From Proteiniphilum sp. (GTDB taxonomy: Bacteria; Bacteroidota; Bacteroidia; Bacteroidales; Dysgonomonadaceae), in NCBI GenBank assembly GCA_012728465.1, contig JAAYFB010000346.1:1-8064 (forward strand): DNA of 8,064 nt. The letters run 5' to 3'. Under the pieces are notes generated by a model that searched no databases, was not told the DNA's origin, and saw nothing but the letters and a program-made list of their open reading frames with translations. Positions 1 to 6,875 of the stretch are shown piece after piece. Position numbers and translations under genes: made by a program. Every line of letters starts with the position of its first letter. Positions within the stretch are counted from its first letter, which is position 1.

Positions 1-61
1 GCACACTTAGCAATGACCCAAGGACGATTGCTACGAAAATAATAATTCTTTTTGTCTTCAT
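1..61 (-). CDS. Partial CDS: N-terminus of an exported or membrane protein
   Basis: An ATG on the minus strand (bases 61-59) opens a frame that stays open to the left edge and encodes 20 residues, MKTKRIIIFVAIVLGSLLSV. Three of the first five residues are Lys or Arg and a run of about 15 hydrophobic residues follows, which is the n- and h-region of a Sec signal peptide or the first membrane helix. A perfect Bacteroidetes -7 element lies at 104-111, about 43 bases upstream, which supports this start. No lipobox cysteine is reached before the edge, so a lipoprotein is possible but unseen. The mature product cannot be named. The gene would be transcribed separately from frdCAB, since a terminator lies between them. 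Confidence 0.6.
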   Translation of the reverse strand, partial: MKTKRIIIFVAIVLGSLLSV

Positions 62-103
62 AATGATAGTTTATTAATAATTTGTTGTACACTTTGCACG
101 TTG

Positions 104-111
104 CAAATATA
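104..111 (-). promoter_or_regulatory. Candidate -7 promoter element for the left-edge gene
   Basis: The minus strand reads TATATTTG, an exact match to the Bacteroidetes sigma factor -7 consensus TAnnTTTG. It would start transcription near base 97 and give a leader of about 36 nucleotides before the ATG at 61. The -33 TTTG is not well placed: the nearest match on the minus strand (129-126) gives a spacer of 14 rather than 19-21. The call therefore rests on the -7 box and its position. Confidence 0.45.
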
Positions 112-198
112 CTTATAAGACATTTCAAATGAGAAAAAGTTGGAAGAAACGCTGTTAATAATTCCTATTTATGCACTACATATTACTGAATAGCAATC

Positions 199-232
199 AA
201 AAAACGCCCAATCTAAAGTGACTGAGCGTTTC
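199..232 (-). terminator. Rho-independent terminator of frdCAB
   Basis: Arms AAACGC (202-207) and GCGTTT (226-231) pair perfectly, and two more pairs (209-210 with 223-224) close after one mismatch, leaving a loop of about 12 nucleotides. Read on the minus strand the stem runs into a run of six T, the normal form of an intrinsic terminator. It lies about 30 bases past the frdB stop codon, so it should end the frdCAB transcript and separate it from the gene at the left edge. Confidence 0.75.
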
Positions 233-258
233 TACTTTTCTATATATAAGACTTAATA

Positions 259-1014
259 CTAGTCTTTGAATTTTGCTTTAAGGAACTCTCTATTCATACG
301 TGCGATGTGTGTAATAGAGATATTCTTAGGACACTCTTGCTCGCAAGCACCAGTGTTGGTACAGTTACCAAATCCTAGCTCGTCCATTTTAGCAACCATC
401 GCTTTTGCACGTCTAGCTCCCTCCACTTTACCTTGAGGAAGAAGTGCCAGTTGGCTAACTTTTGCAGAAACGAATAGCATTGCCGAACCATTCTTACATG
501 TTGCAACACAAGCGCCACAACCAATGCAAGCTGCAGCATCCATAGCCTCATCAGCATCTGCTTTAGGAATTGGAATAGCATTACCATCAGGAACGCCACC
601 AGTATTTACAGATACGTAACCACCAGCTTGAATGATTTTATCAAATGCAGTACGGTCAACCATCAAGTCTCTGATAACAGGGAAACCTGCCGATCTCCAT
701 GGTTCAACTGTGATAGTATCGCCTTCATTGAACGAACGCATATGAAGCTGACAAGTTGTAATATCCTCATCTGGACCATGTGGATGTCCGTTGATGAACA
801 AGCTACACATTCCGCAGATACCTTCACGACAGTCGTGGTCAAAAACTACAGGCTCTTTTCCTTCATTAATTAATTGCTCATTTAGAATATCCAACATCTC
901 TAGGAAAGAACTTCCTTGTGAAATGTCTTTTAGAGCATATGTTTCGAAGCGTCCTTTAGCCTTAGGACCTCTTTGACGCCAAACTTTAACTTTAATATTT
1001 ATATTTTTATCCAT
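259..1014 (-). CDS. frdB: Fumarate reductase / succinate dehydrogenase iron-sulfur subunit
   Basis: This 251-residue protein is the electron-transfer subunit of succinate:quinone oxidoreductase (complex II family) and carries electrons between FrdA and the membrane haem subunit. The N-terminal ferredoxin domain holds the [2Fe-2S] ligands C62, C67, C70 and C88 (CREGICGMC, then TTC). The C-terminal domain holds the ligands of the [4Fe-4S] and [3Fe-4S] clusters: C163, C166, C169 and C173, then C218, C224 and C228 ([13 protein letters not shown]). By comparison with E. coli SdhB, C163/C166/C169/C228 bind [4Fe-4S] and C173/C218/C224 bind [3Fe-4S]. The residue after C173 is Lys, not the Pro found in E. 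coli, giving CKNG. Length is normal. It is the last gene of frdCAB, 20 bases after frdA. There is no clear Shine-Dalgarno site, as usual in this phylum. Whether the enzyme mainly reduces fumarate or oxidises succinate cannot be read from sequence; an anaerobic lifestyle would favour fumarate reduction. It is equivalent to sdhB. Confidence 0.97.
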   Translation of the reverse strand: MDKNINIKVKVWRQRGPKAKGRFETYALKDISQGSSFLEMLDILNEQLINEGKEPVVFDHDCREGICGMCSLFINGHPHGPDEDITTCQLHMRSFNEGDTITVEPWRSAGFPVIRDLMVDRTAFDKIIQAGGYVSVNTGGVPDGNAIPIPKADADEAMDAAACIGCGACVATCKNGSAMLFVSAKVSQLALLPQGKVEGARRAKAMVAKMDELGFGNCTNTGACEQECPKNISITHIARMNREFLKAKFKD

Positions 1015-1034
1015 TGGATGATACTGTTTTAAAT

Positions 1035-3008
1035 TTACGACTTATAATTACGTTGTTCTCTTTCAACAAACTCATACACAAGAGGCTCTTTGAACATTAC
1101 AGGTGCTTTGTCCTCACCTTGATATTCCCAGCATGAAACATACGAGAACTTCTCATCGTCACGTAATGTTTCTCCCTCTTCTGTTTGGTGCTCTAGGCGG
1201 AAGTGACCTCCACATGACTCTTCTCTATCAAGAGCATCATGAGCCATTAGTTCACCAATTTCAATAAAATCTGCAAGACGTAGTGCTTTTTCCAACTCTT
1301 TATTCAAGTCGTCACCACTACCTGGGATACGAACGTTAGACCAGAAGTCTTTCTTTACATTCTTAAGTTCTTCAATTGCTTTCTTAAGCCCCTCAGCATC
1401 ACGTCCCATACCTACTAGGTCCCACATAACTCTACCTAGCTTTTTGTGAATTGAGTCAACAGAGTGCTTGCCTTTAATATTCATCAGGCGGCTAACTCTA
1501 TCTTTGATCTCTTTTTCTGCTTGCTCAAATTCAGGAGCATCAGTCGAAAATCTAGGAACGTTAATTTGATCAGATAAGTAACTCTGAATGGTGTATGGCA
1601 AAATGAAGTATCCATCAGCCAAACCTTGCATCAGCGCAGATGCACCAAGACGGTTAGCTCCGTGATCAGAGAAGTTAGCCTCACCAATTGCAAATAAGCT
1701 TGGAATTGATGTCATCAATTCGTAATTAACCCAAAGTCCACCCATTGTATAGTGAATAGCTGGATAAATCATCATTGGAGTTTCGTATGGATTGTCATTA
1801 ACAATCTTCTCATACATTTGGAATAGGTTACCATAACGTGCCTCAACTACATCTTTACCAAGACGATTGATAGCATCAGCAAAGTCAAGATAAACTGCAA
1901 GTCCAGTAGAACCTACACCATAACCAGCATCACAACGCTCTTTAGCTGCACGAGATGCAACATCACGAGGAACAAGGTTACCAAATGCAGGATAACGACG
2001 CTCTAGGTAGTAGTCTCTATCTTCTTCCTTAATTTGTGTTGGTCTTAATTTTCCAGCACGAATTGCTTCAGCGTCTTCTTTCTTTTTTGGAACCCAAATA
2101 CGCCCATCGTTACGAAGTGACTCTGACATCAATGTTAGTTTTGATTGCGACTCTCCGTGTACGGGAATACATGTTGGGTGAATTTGAGCCATACATGGGT
2201 TTCCAAACAATGCACCTTTTTTGTAGCATTGCCATGCAGCAGAACCGTTTGATTCCATTGCATTAGTTGACAAGAAGAAAGCATTTCCATAACCACCAGT
2301 AGCAATTACAACAGCATGTGCTGCAAATCTTTCTAACTCTCCTGTCACTAGGTTACGAGCTATGATACCACGTGCCTTACCTTCGATAAGTACTAGGTCC
2401 ACCATCTCATAACGTGTATATAAATCTACTTGTTTATTGTGTACAGCACGACTAAGAGCACTGTAAGCACCCAATAGCAACTGCTGACCAGTTTGTCCAC
2501 GCGCATAGAAAGTACGCGATACTTGAGCACCACCAAATGAGCGGTTGTCAAGCAAGCCACCGTACTCGCGAGCAAAAGGAACTCCTTGTGCCACACATTG
2601 GTCTATAATATTGTTTGACACTTCAGCCATACGATATACGTTGGCCTCACGTGCACGATAGTCGCCACCTTTTAAAGTATCATTGAAAAGACGGTAAATC
2701 GAGTCACCATCATTTTGATAGTTCTTTGCAGCATTAATACCACCTTGCGCAGCAATAGAGTGTGCACGACGTGGTGAATCAGCAATTGTGAAGTTTTTTA
2801 CTTTGAACCCTAATTCACCAAGTGAAGCAGCAGCAGAAGCACCAGCCAATCCTGTACCTACAACGATAATGTCAAGGCGACGTTTATTAGCAGGGTTAAT
2901 CAACTTTTGCTTAGCCTTATAGTTAGTCCATTTATCAGCCAATTGCCCAACGGGAATTTTGGCATCTATCTTTAGTATATTGTCTTTTTCTAAATTAGTC
3001 ATAGTCAT
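1035..3008 (-). CDS. frdA: Fumarate reductase / succinate dehydrogenase flavoprotein subunit
   Basis: This is the catalytic subunit, which interconverts fumarate and succinate with covalently bound FAD. From the ATG at 3008 it has 657 residues. The FAD dinucleotide fold begins near residue 46, with GxGxxG at G51, G53 and G56. H83, in [11 protein letters not shown], is the expected 8-alpha-histidyl FAD attachment residue. Active-site positions known from E. coli FrdA are all present: H277 (IHPT), R299 (SLRNDGR), H419 (HYTMGG) and R453 (ANRLGAS). The C-terminal domain ends in NYKS. The frame continues upstream to a TTG at 3023 (five residues longer). I prefer ATG 3008, and ATG 3002 is also possible; homologues I recall begin close to the KIDxKIP segment just after these starts. 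It lies between frdC, 34 bases upstream, and frdB, 20 bases downstream, and is surely co-transcribed with both. Length and residues indicate the type with a single di-haem anchor, as in Wolinella and Bacteroides. It is equivalent to sdhA. Confidence 0.97.
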   Translation of the reverse strand: MTMTNLEKDNILKIDAKIPVGQLADKWTNYKAKQKLINPANKRRLDIIVVGTGLAGASAAASLGELGFKVKNFTIADSPRRAHSIAAQGGINAAKNYQNDGDSIYRLFNDTLKGGDYRAREANVYRMAEVSNNIIDQCVAQGVPFAREYGGLLDNRSFGGAQVSRTFYARGQTGQQLLLGAYSALSRAVHNKQVDLYTRYEMVDLVLIEGKARGIIARNLVTGELERFAAHAVVIATGGYGNAFFLSTNAMESNGSAAWQCYKKGALFGNPCMAQIHPTCIPVHGESQSKLTLMSESLRNDGRIWVPKKKEDAEAIRAGKLRPTQIKEEDRDYYLERRYPAFGNLVPRDVASRAAKERCDAGYGVGSTGLAVYLDFADAINRLGKDVVEARYGNLFQMYEKIVNDNPYETPMMIYPAIHYTMGGLWVNYELMTSIPSLFAIGEANFSDHGANRLGASALMQGLADGYFILPYTIQSYLSDQINVPRFSTDAPEFEQAEKEIKDRVSRLMNIKGKHSVDSIHKKLGRVMWDLVGMGRDAEGLKKAIEELKNVKKDFWSNVRIPGSGDDLNKELEKALRLADFIEIGELMAHDALDREESCGGHFRLEHQTEEGETLRDDEKFSYVSCWEYQGEDKAPVMFKEPLVYEFVEREQRNYKS

Positions 3009-3042
3009 AAAATGTTTTTTCAATTTATTGAAATAGTTGGTT

Positions 3043-3747
3043 CTATAAGCCTAAATAAGCAGCATTAGTGAATCCTAACAAGTAGGCTACTGGAATTGCA
3101 GCAAACAAAAGGCAGATAATAGTTGCAAGTACATACGATAGCTTTTTCAAACGTGGAAGCCATACCTGATTGCTCCAACCCAATGTATGCATCGCACTCC
3201 AAAAACCATGTGTAAGGTGAAACCAAATAGCAACTAACCATGCTAGGTAAATAACACAATAAATTGGATTTTTGAACAGTTGCTCAATTAAAAGAACACC
3301 CTTTGTAGCTTCGCTAATATTGCCAAACTCAACTCCAATAATATGCATAACCTCTACTAGCTGCATCTTATACCAGAAGTGGAAAAGGTGAAGCAATAAG
3401 AAACCTAGAATAATTACACCCAAAACAAACATATTCTTAGAAGCCCAAGAAACTGTTCTTTGTGGTTTAGACACTGCGTATCTACTAGGACCGCGCGCTT
3501 TCATATTCTGCAAGGTCAAGATAACTGCATAGATGATGTGAATGATAAACCCTGATGCCAACACCACTGTGGCAATTAGTGCATACCAATTCGCACCCAA
3601 GAAACCCACAATTGCATCATATCCCTCTGCAGAGATAAGAACCACTACGTTCATCAAACTGTGGAATAACAAAAATAAAACGAGAAACAACCCTGATATA
3701 CTCATGATCATTTTTCGTCCGATAGAAGAATTAATTAACCAGCTCAT
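3043..3747 (-). CDS. frdC: Succinate dehydrogenase / fumarate reductase cytochrome b subunit (b558 type)
   Basis: This 234-residue integral membrane protein anchors FrdAB to the inner membrane and exchanges electrons with quinone, which in this phylum is menaquinone. Five hydrophobic helices are visible at about residues 13-38, 55-80, 104-126, 160-181 and 203-227. This fits the type B enzymes, in which one five-helix subunit carries two haems b. Candidate axial haem ligands are H29 (FHSLMN), H70 (IIHIIY), H120 (LLHLFH) and H177 (WFHLTHGFW). Their order and spacing match the four ligands of Bacillus subtilis SdhC. H123, H180 and H187 are further histidines nearby. The start ATG at 3747 is followed at once by the conserved [13 protein letters not shown] segment, which leaves little doubt about it. 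It is the first gene of frdCAB, with promoter candidates and inverted repeats upstream between 3748 and 4030. It is equivalent to sdhC. Confidence 0.95.
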   Translation of the reverse strand: MSWLINSSIGRKMIMSISGLFLVLFLLFHSLMNVVVLISAEGYDAIVGFLGANWYALIATVVLASGFIIHIIYAVILTLQNMKARGPSRYAVSKPQRTVSWASKNMFVLGVIILGFLLLHLFHFWYKMQLVEVMHIIGVEFGNISEATKGVLLIEQLFKNPIYCVIYLAWLVAIWFHLTHGFWSAMHTLGWSNQVWLPRLKKLSYVLATIICLLFAAIPVAYLLGFTNAAYLGL

Positions 3748-3778
3748 AAAATTATTATTTAAGAATTTATTTTTTCTG

Positions 3779-3792
3779 CTTATTCGAATAAG
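3779..3792. repeat. Perfect 14-bp palindrome upstream of frdC
   Basis: CTTATTCGAATAAG is its own reverse complement. It ends 32 bases before the frdC start codon and directly abuts a second imperfect palindrome, AAGATAATCTT (3791-3801). It could be a binding site for a dimeric regulator or a small hairpin in the frdC leader. No regulator can be named, and AT-rich DNA yields such palindromes by chance now and then. Confidence 0.4.
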
Positions 3793-3846
3793 ATAATCTT
3801 TTTACTGAAAACATGACGCTAACATCTGCGACACCATTTCAAGGCA

Positions 3847-3854
3847 CAAAAATA
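3847..3854 (-). promoter_or_regulatory. Candidate -7 element for frdCAB (proximal)
   Basis: The minus strand reads TATTTTTG, an exact match to TAnnTTTG, about 100 bases upstream of the frdC ATG. Transcription would start near 3840 and give a leader of about 93 nucleotides that includes the palindrome at 3779-3792. The -33 partner is weak: TTTA at 3875-3872 gives a 17-base spacer. A second candidate lies farther upstream at 4002-4009. Confidence 0.35.
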
Positions 3855-4001
3855 ATATTTTAATGTATCAATAAAGAATTAATTGATGAAAAATTTCTTT
3901 ATTAAAATTCTTTAGACATTATCATCTACATTTTCACCAACATTAGATACAGAGTATTAGGCCAAATGCTATCACTTTAATTATACAAATGTTTAATTTT
4001 A

Positions 4002-4009
4002 CAAAGATA
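4002..4009 (-). promoter_or_regulatory. Candidate -7 element for frdCAB (distal)
   Basis: The minus strand reads TATCTTTGTA, which matches TAnnTTTG and the form of -7 box common in Bacteroidales. No good TTTG is seen 19-21 bases upstream of it. If used, transcription would start near 3995 and leave an untranslated leader of about 250 nucleotides in front of frdC. That leader would contain both the inverted repeats at 3870-3914 and the palindrome at 3779-3792. Confidence 0.35.
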
Positions 4010-4100
4010 ATAATTTATTAATATTGCCAGCACTTTGTGTTATGTTTCATTGTCTCATTAACATTTGTGGAACCTCAACACCACAAATATCGAATTCCTG

Positions 4101-4131
4101 TTTACATTTTCAAAAAAAGAGTGTAAATTTG
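4101..4131 (+). promoter_or_regulatory. Promoter of the lipoprotein phosphatase/nuclease gene
   Basis: TAAATTTG at 4124-4131 matches TAnnTTTG exactly, and TTTA at 4101-4104 sits at the correct 19-base spacing as a three-of-four match to the -33 TTTG. Transcription would begin near 4138, about 40 bases before the ATG at 4179. The position rules out a start at the upstream in-frame TTG (4065), because the promoter lies downstream of that codon. Confidence 0.6.
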
Positions 4132-4178
4132 TGTCAACACATTATAGAATACAACATTACAATAACTATAATAATCAA

Positions 4179-5033
4179 ATGAAAAATTTATCACTACTAA
4201 CAATTCTACTATCAGCATTTATGATGCTAAGCTGTTCGCAAAGTGCGAAAGAACCAACCAAGGTAAATATAGCTTCGTTTAACTTGCGTTTGGATACACC
4301 ACGGGACAGTATCGACCAATGGAGCAACCGCAAAGAGATGGTAAAAGGACTAATTCGATTTCATGATTTTGATATCTTTGGCACTCAAGAGGGATTTAAA
4401 CATCAACTAGATGACATTCTTGAACTTGATGAATATGCGTACGTGGGTGGAGGAAGAGATGATGGCAAAGATGCTGGAGAACACTCTGCTATTTTTTACA
4501 AGAAAGAAAGATTTGATGTAATTAATAATGGTGATTTTTGGTTTGCAGAAAATCCCGATGTCCCAGGAAAAGGATGGGATGCTACGTGCTGCAATAGAAT
4601 TTGCTCGTGGGTACACCTAAAAGAATTAAAGAGCGGAAAGGAGCTATTCATTTTTAACTCCCACTACGATCATGAGGGAAAAGAAGCACGCAAAAACTCT
4701 TCGCTACTACTCTTGAAAAAGATAAAAGAATTAGCTGGTGACAAGCCTGTAATTTGCACAGGAGACTTCAATGCCGATCCCAACTCAGAGCCAATACAAA
4801 CTATATATAATGATGGAAGTCTGAAAGATTCTTATCTCATAAGTGAGCAGAAACCATATGGCACAGAGGGCACTTTCAATAGTTTCAACATTCACCACAC
4901 TTCAAAATCACGAATTGATTACATTTGGGTAACGGAGGGTATCAAAGTAAAGAAATATGGTGTATTAAATGAAATACAATACGGTCATTTTCCATCGGAT
5001 CATTTCCCTGTTATGATTCAGGCTGAACTATAA
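4179..5033 (+). CDS. Endonuclease/exonuclease/phosphatase family lipoprotein
   Basis: This 284-residue protein has the metal-dependent fold shared by DNase I, exonuclease III and inositol phosphatases, which cleave phosphodiester or phosphate-ester bonds. The N-terminus is a lipoprotein signal with cleavage before C19 (MMLSC), so it is probably anchored in the inner or outer membrane of the envelope. Catalytic motifs appear in order: N35 (SFNLRL), E71 (TQEG, metal ligand), H162 (SHYDH), D196 and N198 (GDFN), D247 (SRIDYIW), and D274/H275 (SDHFP). All key residues are present, so it should be active. An unusual cysteine-rich segment, TCCNRIC, spans residues 137-143. The start at 4179 is chosen because the signal peptide begins there and the promoter lies just upstream. 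It is a lone gene, divergent from frdC and convergent with the aminotransferase. The substrate could be a nucleic acid, a sugar phosphate, an inositol phosphate or a phospholipid head group; the sequence does not decide. Confidence 0.9.
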   Translation: MKNLSLLTILLSAFMMLSCSQSAKEPTKVNIASFNLRLDTPRDSIDQWSNRKEMVKGLIRFHDFDIFGTQEGFKHQLDDILELDEYAYVGGGRDDGKDAGEHSAIFYKKERFDVINNGDFWFAENPDVPGKGWDATCCNRICSWVHLKELKSGKELFIFNSHYDHEGKEARKNSSLLLLKKIKELAGDKPVICTGDFNADPNSEPIQTIYNDGSLKDSYLISEQKPYGTEGTFNSFNIHHTSKSRIDYIWVTEGIKVKKYGVLNEIQYGHFPSDHFPVMIQAEL

Positions 5034-5051
5034 CAGTTTGCTAAAAGCAAT

Positions 5052-5083
5052 AATAACCATTAGGCCTAAACCTAATGGTTATT
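5052..5083. terminator. Bidirectional terminator between convergent genes
   Basis: AATAACCATTAGG (5052-5064) and CCTAATGGTTATT (5071-5083) pair over 13 bases without mismatch around a six-base loop. It lies 18 bases past the stop of the plus-strand lipoprotein gene and 33 bases past the stop of the minus-strand aminotransferase. The flanking T-tracts are short on both sides but the stem is strong, so it probably serves both transcripts. Confidence 0.8.
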
Positions 5084-5098
5084 TAATATATAAACTGA

Positions 5099-5119
5099 AG
5101 GAGCTTATTGAGGAGCTTA
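5099..5119. repeat. Short direct repeat spanning the aminotransferase stop codon
   Basis: AGGAGCTTA occurs at 5099-5107 and 5111-5119, with a 12-base period. On the minus strand each copy contains TAA, so the second TAA is a backup stop in the same frame four codons after the first. It probably arose by a small local duplication. Confidence 0.5.
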
Positions 5120-6310
5120 AGCCAGCTTCTCAAGAGCTGCTTTAACTCTATCCACTGCCTTAACAATATTCTCATCGGAAGTGGCAAATGAGAACCTTAT
5201 ACAATTTGGTGCACCAAATGCATCACCGCCCACACACGCCACGTGAGCATTTTCAAGAAGATACATAGCTAAATCAGCACCACTATTAATAGTTGTACCA
5301 TCAAATGATTTGCCAATATATGATTTTATTTCTGGGAAAATGTAGAAAGCACCCATCGGATTATTAATCTCAATACCTGGAATAGTTTTCAACAATTCTA
5401 CAATGAGATTGCGACGACGCTCGAAAGCCAAACGCATATCCTCAACACATGCCTGACTGCCAGTGTATGCAGCTTCTGCAGCTTTTTGAGAAATTGAACT
5501 TGCACCCGAAGTATATTGACCTTGTAGCGAATTACAAGCCGAAGCTATCCATTGCGGTGCAGCAATCCAACCTATACGCCAACCAGTCATGGCATATCCC
5601 TTCGATACTCCATTTACGATAATAACTCGGTCTCTAATTTCCTCAAATTGTGCTATGCTTTCGTGCGCACCCACATAATTAATGTGTTCATAAATCTCGT
5701 CTGATATAACATACACATTAGGATGCTTTGCTAACACTTCAGAAATTGACTGAAGCTCCTCTTTTGAATAAACACTACCTGTAGGATTGGATGGAGAACA
5801 CAATATCAATGCCTTGGTTTTATCAGTAATAGTCTCTTCCAACTGCTGTGCAGTAATTTTAAAATCTTGATCGATGCCAGCAGAGACAATAACAGAAGTA
5901 CCCTCAGCCAACTTAACCATTTCGGGATAGCTAACCCAGTATGGTGCTGGAATAATAACCTCATCGCCTTTATCAATGATAGAAAGCAACACATTACTCA
6001 ATGATTGCTTAGCCCCGTTTGATACAACTATTTGAGTGGGCTTAAAATCCAATCCATTCTCTTCGTTTAGTTTTTCACAAATTGCTTTTCTTAAATCGAT
6101 AAAGCCAGGAACTGGCGAGTAGAATGTTACATTGTCATCTATAGCCTTTTTGGCAGCATCTTTTATGTGTGATGGAGTAGGAAAATCTGGCTCGCCTACA
6201 CTCATATTTATTATGTCGAAACCTTGAGCTTGTAGCTCACTACTTTTCTGCGCCATCGCCAATGTCTCGGAGGGAGACAGCGACTGCAATCGTTTGGATA
6301 ATTGGTTCAT
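5117..6310 (-). CDS. aspC: PLP-dependent aminotransferase, probable aspartate aminotransferase
   Basis: This 397-residue, presumably cytosolic enzyme belongs to fold-type I, class I/II aminotransferases, which swap an amino group between an amino acid and a 2-oxo acid. The likely reaction is aspartate + 2-oxoglutarate to oxaloacetate + glutamate. PLP-site residues are visible: N175 (SPSNPTG), D204 and Y207 (SDEIYEH), Schiff-base lysine K237 (VSKGYAMTGWR), R245, and substrate-carboxylate arginine R372 (IRFSFA). W125 is in the PYWVSYPEM motif. K101 (NGAKQ) aligns with the lysine that recognises the side-chain carboxylate of aspartate in the Thermus enzyme, so I favour aspartate as substrate. 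Subgroup 1b enzymes of this kind can also act on prephenate, which cannot be excluded. The frame extends 22 residues upstream to 6376, but a -7 promoter element lies inside that extension, and homologues begin near SKRLQSLSPS; hence ATG 6310. It is a single-gene unit convergent with the lipoprotein gene. Confidence 0.88.
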   Translation of the reverse strand: MNQLSKRLQSLSPSETLAMAQKSSELQAQGFDIINMSVGEPDFPTPSHIKDAAKKAIDDNVTFYSPVPGFIDLRKAICEKLNEENGLDFKPTQIVVSNGAKQSLSNVLLSIIDKGDEVIIPAPYWVSYPEMVKLAEGTSVIVSAGIDQDFKITAQQLEETITDKTKALILCSPSNPTGSVYSKEELQSISEVLAKHPNVYVISDEIYEHINYVGAHESIAQFEEIRDRVIIVNGVSKGYAMTGWRIGWIAAPQWIASACNSLQGQYTSGASSISQKAAEAAYTGSQACVEDMRLAFERRRNLIVELLKTIPGIEINNPMGAFYIFPEIKSYIGKSFDGTTINSGADLAMYLLENAHVACVGGDAFGAPNCIRFSFATSDENIVKAVDRVKAALEKLA

Positions 6311-6342
6311 GTGTAATTTTAATTGTCTTAAAAAAATATGGG

Positions 6343-6371
6343 CAAATATAGTGATTATTATTTTCAGCAAA
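6343..6371 (-). promoter_or_regulatory. Promoter of the aminotransferase gene
   Basis: The minus strand reads TATATTTG (6350-6343), an exact -7 element. TTTG at 6371-6368 lies 17 bases before it, and another TTTG at 6377-6374 lies 23 bases before it. Neither hits the preferred 19-21, so the -33 assignment is uncertain. Transcription would start near 6336, about 25 bases before ATG 6310, which confirms that the upstream extension of the frame is not translated. Confidence 0.55.
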
Positions 6372-6405
6372 ACCAAATTGACATTAATATCACAGTATTC
6401 ATATC

Positions 6406-6424
6406 AAAAAAACACAAATATGTG
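6406..6424 (-). terminator. Weak terminator candidate after the DUF3037 gene
   Basis: On the minus strand CACA (6424-6421) and TGTG (6416-6413) form a four-base stem with a four-base loop, followed by seven T (6412-6406). The T-tract is good but the stem is very short. It lies about 70 bases past the DUF3037 stop and just before the aminotransferase promoter, where a terminator would be expected. Confidence 0.3.
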
Positions 6425-6491
6425 GCGCAACCTATACTAAAGGCATAATTAATGCAATTGTAGTGATACTTCAACAATATCTAAAATAATA

Positions 6492-6875
6492 TCACTCGAC
6501 TAATTCTTGATATAGTGTCTCGAATGTAGTTTCTAAGTTGTCTGTAAAGCCCGACCGAGCAACTGATGTTTGCAATGACGCACTACGCACAGCTGTGAGC
6601 CATCTAAAACGCTCAGCTAGATCAAAGTTCGCTATCGCTCCTCCATCATTTGAGCCAGAGCATACTTTATCAATTGCAGAGAGATATTCGCATAAAGTAT
6701 CAACATCTAATTCGGACGAGAAAAAAGACAGTTTATTCTTATCCACATTATATCGTACATTTAAATAATTATCTCGTTTCGAGTACATAATAAGCCCTAT
6801 ATTTAGAAACTCTTCACGCTCCACGCGGGGCACTACCCTAATTACAGCATATTCATAAAAGTGCTTCTCTTGCAT
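6492..6875 (-). CDS. DUF3037 family protein paired with HipA-like kinase
   Basis: This 127-residue protein of unknown function matches my recollection of the DUF3037 family over its whole length. The N-terminus has the typical YAVIRVVPRVEREEFLNIGLI block (residues 9-29). A middle YLNVRYNVD strand and the characteristic ERFRWLTAVRSASLQTS segment (about residues 88-104) follow, and the C-terminus ends in LYQELVE. There is no signal peptide or membrane helix, so it is probably cytosolic. No catalytic residues can be assigned. It starts inside the end of the HipA-like gene with a 23-base overlap in another frame, which implies co-transcription and translational coupling. DUF3037 genes next to HipA-like kinase genes are a recurrent arrangement, so the two products probably act together, perhaps as kinase and partner or substrate; that role is inference. 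The family match is from memory of the motif and would need a profile search to confirm. Confidence 0.82.
   Translation of the reverse strand: MQEKHFYEYAVIRVVPRVEREEFLNIGLIMYSKRDNYLNVRYNVDKNKLSFFSSELDVDTLCEYLSAIDKVCSGSNDGGAIANFDLAERFRWLTAVRSASLQTSVARSGFTDNLETTFETLYQELVE

Larger units (their letters stand above)
3748..4178. other. Divergent intergenic region between frdC and the lipoprotein gene
   Basis: This 431-base AT-rich stretch separates two divergent genes and must hold both promoters. I see no protein gene with a credible start in it. The minus strand has two exact TAnnTTTG matches (3854-3847 and 4009-4002) that could serve frdC. The plus strand has one (4124-4131) for the lipoprotein gene. 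A perfect 14-bp palindrome (3779-3792) and a set of mutually exclusive inverted repeats (3870-3914) lie on the frdC side. The length is generous for two simple promoters, so extra regulation of frdCAB is plausible. No known riboswitch or small RNA was recognised. Confidence 0.6.

Noticed and set aside
2036..2266. Plus-strand frame opposite frdA
   Set aside because: It lies wholly within the strongly conserved frdA gene and its product resembles no protein I know.
3009..3023. TTG start of frdA five codons upstream of the ATG
   Set aside because: Possible, but two ATG codons (3008 and 3002) closer to the conserved region are more likely; the difference does not affect function.
4065..4178. N-terminal extension of the lipoprotein gene from a TTG at 4065
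   Set aside because: It would put 38 residues in front of a clear lipoprotein signal peptide, and the promoter (-7 at 4124-4131) lies downstream of that TTG.
6311..6376. N-terminal extension of the aminotransferase to 6376
   Set aside because: The promoter -7 element at 6343-6350 lies within it, the 22 extra residues look unlike the family, and ATG 6310 gives the normal length.
6463..6495. Hairpin GTGATA/TATCAC at the end of the DUF3037 gene
   Set aside because: The stem is only six AT-rich pairs with a loop of about 21 bases and has no T-tract; it overlaps the stop codon and is probably chance.
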